From Streptomyces sp. 840.1 (GTDB taxonomy: Bacteria; Actinomycetota; Actinomycetes; Streptomycetales; Streptomycetaceae): a DNA stretch of 64,000 nt. The stretch spans positions 2,051,001-2,115,000 of the forward strand of contig NZ_RJUU01000001.1 of NCBI RefSeq assembly GCF_003751445.1. The letters run 5' to 3'. Every line of letters starts with the position of its first letter. Position 1 is the first letter of the stretch. Positions 1 to 7,004 of this stretch are shown piece after piece. The notes below the pieces were generated by a model, which saw nothing but the letters and a program-made list of their open reading frames with translations, was not told the origin of the DNA and did not search any database. Position numbers and translations under genes: made by a program.

Positions 1-1026
1 GACGAGGCGCGGCGGGCACGTGAGGAGACGGCGGCGGCGCTCACGCCCAGGGACGCGTTCACCACGCCGCCGCCCGACGAGCCCGCGGCGGGCGGCGGCC
101 GGGCGCCGTCCGAGGACGACACCCTCACCCTGCTCTTCCTGTGCTGCCATCCGGAGCTGGCCCCGGCCGCGCAGATCGCGCTCACGCTGCGGGCGGTCGG
201 CGGACTGACCACCGCCGAGATCGCCCGCGCGCATCTGGTGCCGGAGGCGACGATGGCGCAGAGGATCAGCCGGGCGAAGCGGCGGATCCGGGGCGCGGCC
301 TTCGTCCAGCCGGGTCCGGCGGACCGCGACGGGCGGCTGGGCGCCGTGCTCCAGGTGCTCTACCTGATCTTCAACGAGGGGTACACGGCGACCTCCGGCC
401 GCGCCCTGCACCGCGCCGAACTGGCCCGGGAGGCGATCCGGCTGACCCGTTCGGTGCGCCGGCTGCTGCCCCGGGACGGTGCGGTGACCGGGCTCCTGGC
501 CCTGATGCTGCTGACCGACGCCCGCAGCGCCGCGCGCACCGGGCCGGACGGGGAGCTGGTCCCGCTCGACGAACAGGACCGCACCCGCTGGGACCGGGCG
601 GCCGTCGCCGAGGGCACCGCACTCGTCGAGGAGGCGCTGCACGAGGGCCCGGCCGGGCCGTACCAGGTGCAGGCGGCGATCGCGGCACTGCACGACGAGG
701 CACCCCGGGCCGAGGACACCGACTGGCCGCAGATCCTCGCGCTGTACGACGTCCTGGTGCGCCTCGCCCCCGAACCGATGGCCGAACTGGGACGGGCCGT
801 CGCCGTCGCGATGGTGCACGGCCCTGCGGCCGGACTGGCCGAGGCCGACGCGCTCGCGGACCGGCTCGCGGGCAACCACCGGCTCGACGCGGTCCGCGCC
901 CACCTGCTGGAGCGGGCCGGTGACCCGGCCGGGGCCCGCGCCGCCTACCTGGCGGCGGCCGCCGCCACGCTGAGCCTCCCGGAGGCCCGCTACCTGCACG
1001 GACGGGCGGACCGGCTCGGCGGCTGA
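1..1026 (+). CDS. ECF42-type RNA polymerase sigma factor, 5' end outside the window
   Basis: The frame is open from base 1, so the start and sigma region 2 lie upstream; 341 residues are visible. The first 95 or so residues hold the linker and a region-4 helix-turn-helix (FLCCHPEL, then TAEIA and RAKRRIR). A long helical C-terminal extension follows with LYLIFNEGY at residues 120-128 and TPR-like Ala/Leu-rich helices to the end. This extension and motif are what I know from the ECF42 group, whose genes usually sit beside DGPF/YCII-like proteins; such a neighbour would be to the left, outside the window. The protein should direct RNA polymerase to a small stress-type regulon, with the extension replacing a classical anti-sigma factor. 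An ECF41-type gene follows after 88 bases on the same strand, an unusual pairing of two fused-regulator ECF types. Confidence 0.88.
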   Translation, partial: DEARRAREETAAALTPRDAFTTPPPDEPAAGGGRAPSEDDTLTLLFLCCHPELAPAAQIALTLRAVGGLTTAEIARAHLVPEATMAQRISRAKRRIRGAAFVQPGPADRDGRLGAVLQVLYLIFNEGYTATSGRALHRAELAREAIRLTRSVRRLLPRDGAVTGLLALMLLTDARSAARTGPDGELVPLDEQDRTRWDRAAVAEGTALVEEALHEGPAGPYQVQAAIAALHDEAPRAEDTDWPQILALYDVLVRLAPEPMAELGRAVAVAMVHGPAAGLAEADALADRLAGNHRLDAVRAHLLERAGDPAGARAAYLAAAAATLSLPEARYLHGRADRLGG

Positions 1027-1056
1027 GGGCTCGTCCCCCGTCCGGTCCCGCGCCGA

Positions 1057-1083
1057 TGTCACACTCCTGCCCCCGGCAGCGCT
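1057..1083 (+). promoter_or_regulatory. possible ECF41 autoregulatory promoter
   Basis: TGTCACA at 1057-1063 matches the -35 element I recall for ECF41 targets. About 17 bases later the sequence reads CGCTC rather than a clean CGTC -10 element. The site lies about 30 bases upstream of the ECF41 start codon, a sensible place for autoregulation. The imperfect -10 keeps confidence low. Confidence 0.4.
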
Positions 1084-1114
1084 CTCAGGGTGTAACCGCG
1101 ACAGGAGGCACCTG

Positions 1115-2071
1115 ATGTCCGACCCCGCCCCCGGCCACCGGCCCGGAACCGACCCGGACCCCGGTCCCGACGGCGCCACCGATGTGTTCGTCGACCATCG
1201 CGAGCTGCTGTTCTCACTCGTCTACAACATGCTCGGCAGCGTCACCGACACCGAGGACGTGCTCCAGGAGACCTGGCTCTCCTGGACCGCCCGCCACGAG
1301 GCGTCGGACGCCGGACCGATCGAGAGCCCGCGCGCCTACCTCGTACGGATCGCCGTGAACAAGGCCCTCTCACGCCAGGCCGCCATCAGCCGCCGCCGCG
1401 AGACGTACGTCGGTACGTGGCTGCCCGAACCCCTCGTCTCGAACGCCGACACGCCGCCGCCCCCGGACGACGGGACCGCCGAGCGGGCGGAGCAGGCCGA
1501 GTCCGTGTCGATGGCGATGCTCGTCGTGCTGGAGACGCTGAGCCCGCTGGAGCGCGCCGTCTTCATCCTCCACGAGGTGTTCGGCTACGCGCACACCGAG
1601 ACGGCCGGGATCCTGGGCCGCAGCCCCGCCGCCGTACGGCAGCTGGCCCACCGCGCCCGCGACCACGTCCAGGCCCGCCGGCCGCGCCACCGCCCCGATC
1701 CGCTGCTGCACCGGCGGGTCACCGAACGCTTCCTGGACGCGGTGTTCGGCGGCGACCTGGCCGCGCTGATGCGGCTGCTCGCCCCCGACGTCACGCTCTG
1801 GGCCGACGGCGGCGGGAAGTCCCCGGCGGCCGGGCCGCTCCCGGTGCACGGCAGCGACAACGTCGCCCGGCTGCTGATCTCCCGCGCCTCGCACCGCGAG
1901 GGCCTGGAGATCGCCTACCGGCAGGTCAACGGCGACCCTGCGGCAGTGCTGTTCAGCGGCGACACCCCGTTCGCCGTGATGGTCCTCGACCTGGCACCGG
2001 ACGGTGAACGGATCAGCGACATCTACAACGTCGCCAACCCCGACAAGCTGCCGCCCGCCGCCCACGGCTGA
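1115..2071 (+). CDS. ECF41-type RNA polymerase sigma factor with SnoaL-like C-terminal domain
   Basis: A 318-residue protein with sigma region 2 at about residues 25-95 (HRELLFSLVYNMLGS, EDVLQETWL), region 4 at about 140-190 (LSPLERAVFILHEVF and a helix-turn-helix), and a SnoaL/NTF2-like extension from about 200 to the end. The extension carries both ECF41 hallmarks: DGGGK at 231-235 and NPDKL at 308-312. In characterised ECF41 proteins this domain tunes sigma activity and replaces an anti-sigma factor. ATG 1115 is preceded by AGGAGG at good spacing. The DoxX-like gene starts 32 bases downstream and is the probable co-regulated partner, the place held in other ECF41 loci by carboxymuconolactone decarboxylases, oxidoreductases or epimerases. 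Confidence 0.93.
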   Translation: MSDPAPGHRPGTDPDPGPDGATDVFVDHRELLFSLVYNMLGSVTDTEDVLQETWLSWTARHEASDAGPIESPRAYLVRIAVNKALSRQAAISRRRETYVGTWLPEPLVSNADTPPPPDDGTAERAEQAESVSMAMLVVLETLSPLERAVFILHEVFGYAHTETAGILGRSPAAVRQLAHRARDHVQARRPRHRPDPLLHRRVTERFLDAVFGGDLAALMRLLAPDVTLWADGGGKSPAAGPLPVHGSDNVARLLISRASHREGLEIAYRQVNGDPAAVLFSGDTPFAVMVLDLAPDGERISDIYNVANPDKLPPAAHG

Positions 2072-2103
2072 GCACCCCGACAACGAAAGACGGGAGAAAC
2101 ACC

Positions 2104-2463
2104 ATGCTGTTCGTCCTCTACGCCGTGGTCACCGCGCTGACCGCCGCCATCAACCTCATGTCCGCGATATTCGACTTCCGCCGCTACGAGCCGATCCTCG
2201 TCAACATGGAGAAGGCGGGAGTGCCCGCCTCCTCGCTGTTCGGGCTGGGTGTGCTCAAGGCGGCGGGGGCCGTCGGGCTGCTCGTCGGCTTCGGCGTCCC
2301 GCTGATCGGCACGGCCGCCGCCGTGGGGCTCGCGCTGTTCTTCACCGGGGCCATCGCCGTCCATCTGCGCGCCCGCGACCACGGGTACTGGCTGCCCGCC
2401 GCCTTCCTGCTGCCGGCCGTCGCCTCCCTCGTCCTGGGGGTGGCCCACCACGGTGCCTGGTGA
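2104..2463 (+). CDS. DoxX-like integral membrane protein
   Basis: A 119-residue, almost wholly hydrophobic protein with four likely membrane helices at about residues 1-20, 46-65, 67-88 and 96-115, and a conserved-looking loop RRYEPILVNMEKAGVP after the first. Size and layout fit the DoxX / DoxX-like family of small four-helix membrane proteins, several of which are linked to redox or thiol stress. The ATG has GGGAG 7 bases upstream. The gene follows the ECF41 gene by 32 bases, so it is probably in the same transcript and part of the ECF41 response. The substrate is unknown. Confidence 0.8.
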   Translation: MLFVLYAVVTALTAAINLMSAIFDFRRYEPILVNMEKAGVPASSLFGLGVLKAAGAVGLLVGFGVPLIGTAAAVGLALFFTGAIAVHLRARDHGYWLPAAFLLPAVASLVLGVAHHGAW

Positions 2464-2568
2464 CGAAAGCAACGGAAAGTGGCGGCAAACGGCTGCAATC
2501 GGCGGCGAACCGCTCCGCCCACGGTGATGGTGCTGGCCGTCGCACCCCGCTCTCGCGATGATCGGGCC

Positions 2569-3189
2569 ATGACCAAGAGCGACAACGGACGAGACATCAC
2601 CCTCCGGATCGCCCAGGAGCCGGAGGCGGACGAGTTCCTCGCGCGCAGTCCGCTCGCGGCCCTGGTGGGCATGCTGCTGGACCAGCAGGTGCCGATGGAG
2701 TGGGCCTTCTCGGGCCCGTACGCCCTGGCGCAGCGGATGGGCGGCGACGATCTGGACGCCCACGAGATCGCCACGTACGACCCCGAGGCGTTCGCCGAGC
2801 TGTTCACCGCGAAGCCCGCGCTGCACCGCTATCCGGGCTCCATGGCCAAGCGGGTGCAGCAGCTGTGCCAGTACCTGGTGGCGCAGTACGACGGTGTGGC
2901 GAGCGCGGTGTGGAGCGATGCCGCCACCGGGGCCGAGCTGCGCAAGCGGCTGAACGCGCTGCCCGGGTACGGCACCCAGAAGTCGCAGATCTTCCTGGCG
3001 CTGCTGGGCAAGCAGTTCGGCGTCCGGCCGCCGGGCTGGCGCGAGGCGGCGGGACCGTACGGGGAGGACGGCTCGCACCGCTCGGTCGCCGACATCACCG
3101 GCCCCGATTCGCTCGCCGAGGTCCGTGCGTACAAGCAGGAGGCCAAGCAGGCGGCCAAGGCGGCGAAGGTCGCCGCCAAGGGGAAATAG
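2569..3189 (+). CDS. HhH-GPD-type base-excision DNA repair protein
   Basis: A 206-residue protein. LVGMLLDQQVPMEWAF near residues 28-43 resembles the substrate-recognition helix of HhH-GPD glycosylases, and LPGYGTQKSQIFLALLG near 130-146 is the helix-hairpin-helix. It lacks the four-Cys iron-sulfur cluster of the Nth/MutY branch. The C-terminal 25 residues are a Lys/Ala-rich tail probably aiding DNA binding. The role is inferred as removal of damaged bases. I chose ATG 2569, where similarity to the family begins; an upstream in-frame start at 2479 adds 30 residues with no domain character. No Shine-Dalgarno is visible, so leaderless translation is possible. Confidence 0.85.
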   Translation: MTKSDNGRDITLRIAQEPEADEFLARSPLAALVGMLLDQQVPMEWAFSGPYALAQRMGGDDLDAHEIATYDPEAFAELFTAKPALHRYPGSMAKRVQQLCQYLVAQYDGVASAVWSDAATGAELRKRLNALPGYGTQKSQIFLALLGKQFGVRPPGWREAAGPYGEDGSHRSVADITGPDSLAEVRAYKQEAKQAAKAAKVAAKGK

Positions 3190-3291
3190 GCGCACCCGTC
3201 CGATACACGAAATCCCGCCATAGCCGCTTATATGCCTTGTGACCGGTGATGCAGTCCAGCCCCATGGCTGCGCCCGGAGGCCCTTGGCCGG

Positions 3292-3304
3292 TAGGCTTTC
3301 CGTG
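3292..3304 (+). promoter_or_regulatory. possible leaderless promoter (-10 element) of the VapB-like gene
   Basis: TAGGCT at 3292-3297 resembles a Streptomyces -10 hexamer and would place transcription start at about 3304, the first base of the GTG start codon. There is no Shine-Dalgarno sequence, which fits a leaderless mRNA. No convincing -35 is visible. Confidence 0.3.
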
Positions 3305-3600
3305 TGATCTTCAAGCGCATCGGAAATGGGCAGCCTTATCCAGACCACGGCCGGGAAAGCACCCGGCAGTGGGCGGATGTCGCGCCGCGCCCGGTCCGCC
3401 TCGACCAGCTCGTGACCACAAAGGGCCAGCTGGATCTGGAGACCCTCCTCGCCGAGGACTCCACCTTCTACGGTGACCTGTTCGCGCACGTCGTGAAGTG
3501 GCAGGGCGACCTCTACCTGGAGGACGGACTGCACCGCGCGGTCCGGGCCGCGCTCCAGCAGCGCCAGGTACTGCACGCCCGCGTGCTCGAACTCGGCTGA
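3304..3600 (+). CDS. conserved small protein, VapB-antitoxin-like
   Basis: A 98-residue soluble protein starting at GTG 3304 (MIFKRIGNGQPYPDHG). I recall streptomycete proteins of this sequence type being labelled VapB-family antitoxin, but no VapC or other toxin gene adjoins it, so the antitoxin role is doubtful. The composition is charged (WADVAPRPVRLDQL, LVTTKGQLDLETLL) and the C-terminal half is helical (LHRAVRAALQQRQVLHARVL). No signal peptide or membrane segment is present. It stands 114 bases after the repair gene and 188 bases before the LytR_C-like gene. The function is unknown; a core housekeeping role is as likely as a toxin-antitoxin role. Confidence 0.75.
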   Translation: MIFKRIGNGQPYPDHGRESTRQWADVAPRPVRLDQLVTTKGQLDLETLLAEDSTFYGDLFAHVVKWQGDLYLEDGLHRAVRAALQQRQVLHARVLELG

Positions 3601-3651
3601 GCCACCACACCGCCGCACCGGCCACGCCGGGGGCCCGTCCGCCCAGCGACC

Positions 3652-3714
3652 GTTCGAGCTCGTCCGGGGCGTGTTCGAAGCCCGTCCGGGGTCCGTTCGG
3701 GGTTCGTTCGGGTG
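3652..3714 (+). repeat. degenerate tandem repeat between genes
   Basis: Three imperfect units of about 21 bases begin with GTTCG, and the first two contain CGTCCGGGG. They lie between the VapB-like and LytR_C-like genes and could form alternative hairpins. No known class is recognised. Confidence 0.5.
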
Positions 3715-3788
3715 CTTTCCCACTCGGACGGGTGCGATCCATTGATCATTTAGTAGGCATCATCACCGGGTCGCACTACGCTGCGCCC

Positions 3789-4409
3789 ATGAGCATGCTC
3801 ACTCCCCCAGGCATGGGCGGAAAGTACCGCATCACGGGTGACAAGTACCCGCGCATGCGGCGCCCCCGCCGCCGCAGCAAACTGGTCCTCGCGACCGCCG
3901 CCTCCGTGGTCGCCCTGGCGGTGGCCGGATGGGGCACGCTGCAGCTCATCGATGTCTTCACGGGCGGCGACAAGACGGCCAGCGCGGCCGACCGCAAGGC
4001 GGACTGCCCGTCCGCCAAGCCGTCCGCGCCCGCCGTGGCACTGCCGAAGCCCGGGAAGATCAAGGTGAACGTCTACAACGCGACCCCGCGCGGCGGGCTC
4101 GCGAAGTCGGCGGCCGATGAGCTGAAGAAGCGCGGGTTCGCGATCGGCAAGGTCGGCAACGCCACCGCCACGTACGACAAGAAGGTCTCCGGGACCGGCA
4201 TACTGCTGGGCTCTCCGACCTCGCTCAACGGCACCTTCCCGGTGCTCGGCACACAGCTGCCGGGTGCCGCGACGAAGACCGACGCCCGCAAGACCGCGGA
4301 CGTCGATCTGATCATCGGTACGAAGTTCAAGGCGTTCAGCACGCCCCAGGCGGCCTCCACCGCCCTGACCGCCCTGCTCAAGCCCTCCCCCGCGCCGTCC
4401 TCCTGCTGA
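3789..4409 (+). CDS. membrane-anchored protein with LytR_C-like domain
   Basis: A 206-residue protein. A short basic N-terminus (MRRPRRRSK) precedes one membrane helix at about residues 31-53 (LVLATAASVVALAVAGWGTL). An extracytoplasmic domain of about 100 residues begins KIKVNVYNATPRGGLA and matches the LytR/CpsA/Psr C-terminal (LytR_C) fold, which also occurs alone without the phosphotransferase domain. A role at the cell envelope is inferred. Translation from farther upstream in frame is open but adds low-complexity sequence; ATG 3789 sits 6 bases after a TACGCT -10-like hexamer, suggesting a leaderless message. It is convergent with upp, leaving only 52 bases between the stops. Confidence 0.8.
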   Translation: MSMLTPPGMGGKYRITGDKYPRMRRPRRRSKLVLATAASVVALAVAGWGTLQLIDVFTGGDKTASAADRKADCPSAKPSAPAVALPKPGKIKVNVYNATPRGGLAKSAADELKKRGFAIGKVGNATATYDKKVSGTGILLGSPTSLNGTFPVLGTQLPGAATKTDARKTADVDLIIGTKFKAFSTPQAASTALTALLKPSPAPSSC

Positions 4410-4461
4410 GCAGGAGGAGGACCGCGCGGGGCGGGCGCCCCCAGGGCCTGTCTTCAAGCTG

Positions 4462-5097
4462 CTAGTCGGCGGTGCCGTACATCCGGTCACCCGCGTCGCC
4501 CAGGCCCGGCACGATGTAGCCGTTCTCGTTGAGGCGCTCGTCGACCGAGGCGGTGACCACGGTGACCGGCGTACCCGCCAGCTCGCGCTCCATCACCTCG
4601 ACGCCCTCGGGCGCGGCGAGCAGCACGACGGCGGTGACGTCGTCCGCGCCGCGCTTGATCAGCTCCTGGATGGCCGCGACCAGGGTGCCGCCGGTGGCCA
4701 GCATCGGGTCCAGGACGTACACCTGGCGGCCCGAGAGGTCCTCCGGCATCCGGGACGCGTACGTGGACGCCTGCAGCGTCTCCTCGTCGCGGATCATGCC
4801 CAGGAAGCCCACCTCGGCGGTCGGCAGCAGCCGCACCATGCCGTCGAGCATGCCGAGGCCGGCCCGCAGGATCGGCACGACCAGGGGCCGGGGGTACGAG
4901 AGCTTCACACCGGTGGTGGGTGTCACCGGGGTCTCGATGTCGACCTGCTCGGTGCGCACATCGCGGGTCGCCTCGTACGCGAGCAGGGTGACCAGCTCGT
5001 CGGCGAGGCGCCGGAAGGTCGGGGAGTCGGTGCGCTTGTCGCGCAGGGTGGTGAGTTTGTGCGCGACCAGCGGGTGGTCGACGACGTGGATCCGCAT
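4462..5097 (-). CDS. upp: uracil phosphoribosyltransferase
   Basis: A 211-residue salvage enzyme converting uracil and PRPP to UMP. It has the expected length and motifs for the family: [15 protein letters not shown] near residues 74-88, the PRPP-binding DPMLATGGT at 130-138, and the uracil-binding C-terminus [16 protein letters not shown]. The start MRIHVVDHP is the usual one; an in-frame ATG three codons upstream has no better ribosome site. The gene is divergent from the small basic protein gene at 5201. Confidence 0.98.
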   Translation of the reverse strand: MRIHVVDHPLVAHKLTTLRDKRTDSPTFRRLADELVTLLAYEATRDVRTEQVDIETPVTPTTGVKLSYPRPLVVPILRAGLGMLDGMVRLLPTAEVGFLGMIRDEETLQASTYASRMPEDLSGRQVYVLDPMLATGGTLVAAIQELIKRGADDVTAVVLLAAPEGVEVMERELAGTPVTVVTASVDERLNENGYIVPGLGDAGDRMYGTAD

Positions 5098-5200
5098 GGG
5101 TCCCACAGTAGCCGCGCCTCCCGCACCCGTGCGCTGGCATCAACCACACGTTCGGGGGGAAGGTGGGGGCATACGGACCCAGCCTTGGGGTGATGAGCCG

Positions 5201-5515
5201 ATGCCGGACGGGGCACAGCGGAAACGGGACGGGGCGGACCCGCCCGGCCTCAGGGATGCGCGGAACCCGCAGGACGTACGGAACCCACAGGACGTACGGA
5301 ACCCGCAGGACGTACGGGACGCGCAGGACGTACGGGACGCGCCGGACGCGCCGGACACCGACGCGCAGGAGAACGACGCGCAGCGTCGCAGGCGGCGCGC
5401 CCAGTTCCTCCGCGAGCTTCACGAGGCCAAGGCGCTGCGCGACCGGGTCCAGCCCCGGCGCGTCAAGGCCGCCCGAATGCGCCAGGCCATGCGGATGCGG
5501 ACGTTTCGCTGGTAG
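5201..5515 (+). CDS. small basic hypothetical protein with N-terminal 6-residue repeats
   Basis: A 104-residue protein. The first half is acidic and repetitive, with tandem RNPQDV/RDAQDV units at about residues 21-50. The second half is strongly basic (AQRRRRRAQFLRELHEA, then RVKAARMRQAMRMRTFRW at the end). The basic tail reads like a conserved helical nucleic-acid- or membrane-contacting segment; the repeats are probably variable linker. ATG 5201 begins where the coding character appears. It is divergent from upp with about 100 bases between them. Function unknown. Confidence 0.65.
   Translation: MPDGAQRKRDGADPPGLRDARNPQDVRNPQDVRNPQDVRDAQDVRDAPDAPDTDAQENDAQRRRRRAQFLRELHEAKALRDRVQPRRVKAARMRQAMRMRTFRW
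5262..5351 (+). repeat. five tandem 18-bp repeats inside the small basic protein gene
   Basis: Units GGAACCCGCAGGACGTAC run head to tail from 5262; the third is identical, the second has one change, and the fourth and fifth diverge (GGGACGCG...). The length of 18 keeps the reading frame and adds six residues per copy, so copy number could vary without breaking the gene. Confidence 0.9.
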
Positions 5516-5702
5516 CCGTCCGGCCTGCGGAAGAACCCCCTGGTGGCCGCCCCGGACAGAACTGATGGCCGACGCAACGTCCGAACTGCTCTCGCGAAGC
5601 CCTCGTTTCTGCCACGATTCCGATGGGCGGGACACAGGACAGCCGGACCACCGACTGCCCTCCCGCCGGACCGACACCCCTATGACCAGTGGGAGAGTCA
5701 CG

Positions 5703-6266
5703 GTGTACTTCGCCGCACTGCTCGCGCGCACCGAAGACGGGTGGGAAGCGAGCGACACGGATCTCGACGATGTGGAGACCCTGTCCGATCTGACGGATCT
5801 GGCCCGTGAGGCCTCGGTTGACGAGGACACGGTGCTCGTTTTCATCGAGCAGGAGGACGCCTGGTTCGGCGTCATCCGGGTGGACGGTGAGGAGGACCCG
5901 CGTATCTACGTCTCGAACGCCTCCGCCGCCACCCGCTCCTCGTACGGGGAGATCCTGCTCACCGATGAACTGCTCGGCCGCGAACCCGGGGCCGAGGACT
6001 CGATTGCCGCCCTCGAAGAGCTCGTCGGACTCGACGGTACTGAGGACGACGAGCCGGACAACACCCCCGACAACGACAACGACACCGCCGACCACGACAA
6101 CGACGACGACGGACTCGACGCCGTACCGGCAGGCCCACTCGGTGACACCGGGCTCCTGTCCGACCTCGGGCTTCCCGAGGCGGAGCTGCTGATGCTGCGG
6201 TCGGACGCACTGGTGGAGATCGCGGACGCGCTGGGAGCGGCCGAGGTCCTGGAGACCGTCCGTTAA
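5703..6266 (+). CDS. tRNA adenosine deaminase-associated protein
   Basis: A 187-residue acidic protein immediately upstream of tadA, matching the actinobacterial family that always accompanies this deaminase. The N-terminal domain (MYFAALLARTEDGWEASD to about residue 115) is followed by a very Asp/Asn-rich stretch (near 117-140) and a C-terminal helical segment (LLMLRSDALVEIADALGAAE). GTG 5703 is chosen because GGGAGAG lies 6 bases before it; ATG 5682 is in frame but has no ribosome site. The gap to tadA is only 9 bases, so the two are co-translated. Its biochemical role with TadA is not known. Confidence 0.88.
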   Translation: MYFAALLARTEDGWEASDTDLDDVETLSDLTDLAREASVDEDTVLVFIEQEDAWFGVIRVDGEEDPRIYVSNASAATRSSYGEILLTDELLGREPGAEDSIAALEELVGLDGTEDDEPDNTPDNDNDTADHDNDDDGLDAVPAGPLGDTGLLSDLGLPEAELLMLRSDALVEIADALGAAEVLETVR

Positions 6267-6275
6267 GGTCCGCGG

Positions 6276-6788
6276 GTGACCGAAGCACCGCACCCGCAGG
6301 ACCCGCCCCAACCGCTCGACGCACCGCGCGATCCCGTACGGGACCCGTGGCGGGTGGCCATGCGCCGTGCCCTGGACGAGGCCGACCGGGCGGCGGCGAC
6401 CGGCGATGTGCCGGTCGGCGCCGTCGTCCTCGCCCCGGACGGCACGCTGCTCGCCGCGGGACACAACGAACGCGAGGCGACCGGCGACCCGACCGCCCAC
6501 GCCGAGATCCTCGCCCTCCGCCGGGCCGCCGCCGCGCTCGGCGAGTGGCGGCTGTCCGGATGCACCCTGGTGGTCACCCTGGAGCCCTGCACGATGTGCG
6601 CGGGCGCCCTGGTTCAGTCCCGGGTGGCCCGGGTCGTCTACGGGGCCCGGGACGAGAAGGCCGGCGCGGCCGGATCGCTCTGGGACGTCGTGCGCGACCG
6701 CCGGCTCAACCACCGCCCCGAGGTGATCCCCGGAGTGCTGGAGGCCGACTGCGCGGCCCCTCTCACCGCCTTCTTCCGCCACCGCTGA
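6276..6788 (+). CDS. tadA: tRNA adenosine(34) deaminase
   Basis: A 170-residue zinc enzyme converting adenosine to inosine at the wobble position of tRNA-Arg(ACG), needed to read CGN codons. The deaminase signature is complete: HAE at residues 75-77 (catalytic Glu77) and PCTMC with zinc ligands Cys105 and Cys108. GTG 6276 gives a slightly Pro-rich N-terminal extension before the domain, which begins about residue 25 (PWRVAMRRALDEA). AAGG lies upstream. It forms an operon with the associated-protein gene; the tRNA-Ser gene follows 78 bases later. Confidence 0.96.
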   Translation: MTEAPHPQDPPQPLDAPRDPVRDPWRVAMRRALDEADRAAATGDVPVGAVVLAPDGTLLAAGHNEREATGDPTAHAEILALRRAAAALGEWRLSGCTLVVTLEPCTMCAGALVQSRVARVVYGARDEKAGAAGSLWDVVRDRRLNHRPEVIPGVLEADCAAPLTAFFRHR

Positions 6789-6830
6789 CCTGGCATCCCC
6801 ACCTCGGGGCAGTCCTGCGGGGAATCGGAT

Positions 6831-6859
6831 TTCGACGCACGGCCGAGATGGTCTAAGCT
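6831..6859 (+). promoter_or_regulatory. possible promoter of tRNA-Ser
   Basis: TTCGAC at 6831-6836, a 17-base spacer and TAAGCT at 6854-6859 lie just before the tRNA, with 7 bases left before its first base. Spacing is ideal but both hexamers are only partial matches to the housekeeping consensus. Confidence 0.4.
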
Positions 6860-6866
6860 CTCTCTC

Positions 6867-6951
6867 GGTAGCGTGTCCGAGCGGCCGAAGGAGCTCGCCT
6901 CGAAAGCGAGTGTGGGGAAACTCACCGAGGGTTCAAATCCCTCCGCTACCG
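6867..6951 (+). tRNA. tRNA-Ser, anticodon CGA
   Basis: Acceptor stem GGTAGCG pairs with CGCTACC at 6944-6950, followed by discriminator G. The anticodon loop CTCGAAA between CTCGC and GCGAG gives anticodon CGA (reads UCG). A long variable arm (GTGGGGAAACTCACC region) marks class II serine tRNA, and the T arm is GAGGG-TTCAAAT-CCCTC. CCA is not encoded. It marks the left edge of the secretion locus. Confidence 0.97.
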
Positions 6952-6958
6952 CCGCATG

Positions 6959-6998
6959 AAATCGCCCCCGACCTGTCACGACAGGCCGGGGGCGATTT
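6959..6998. terminator. bidirectional hairpin terminator between tRNA-Ser and the lectin gene
   Basis: AAATCGCCCCC (6959-6969) pairs perfectly with GGGGGCGATTT (6988-6998), and an inner CCTGT/ACAGG helix extends the stem. It lies 7 bases past the tRNA and 6 bases past the stop of the minus-strand lectin gene, so it can end both transcripts; each strand has only a short T run. Confidence 0.85.
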
Positions 6999-7004
6999 GG
7001 TTGC

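Noticed and set aside
3304..3600. Toxin-antitoxin pair
   Set aside because: Only the VapB-like gene is present; neither neighbour resembles a PIN-domain toxin.
5262..5351. CRISPR-like array
   Set aside because: Repeats are contiguous with no spacers and keep the reading frame; no cas genes are present.
5682..5702. Upstream ATG start for the tadA-associated gene
   Set aside because: GTG 5703 has an ideal ribosome site that would lie inside the coding sequence if ATG 5682 were used.
6867..6951. tRNA-Ser as integration site of the secretion locus
   Set aside because: I found no copy of the tRNA 3' end at the right edge, and no integrase or excisionase gene is present, so tRNA-mediated integration is not supported.
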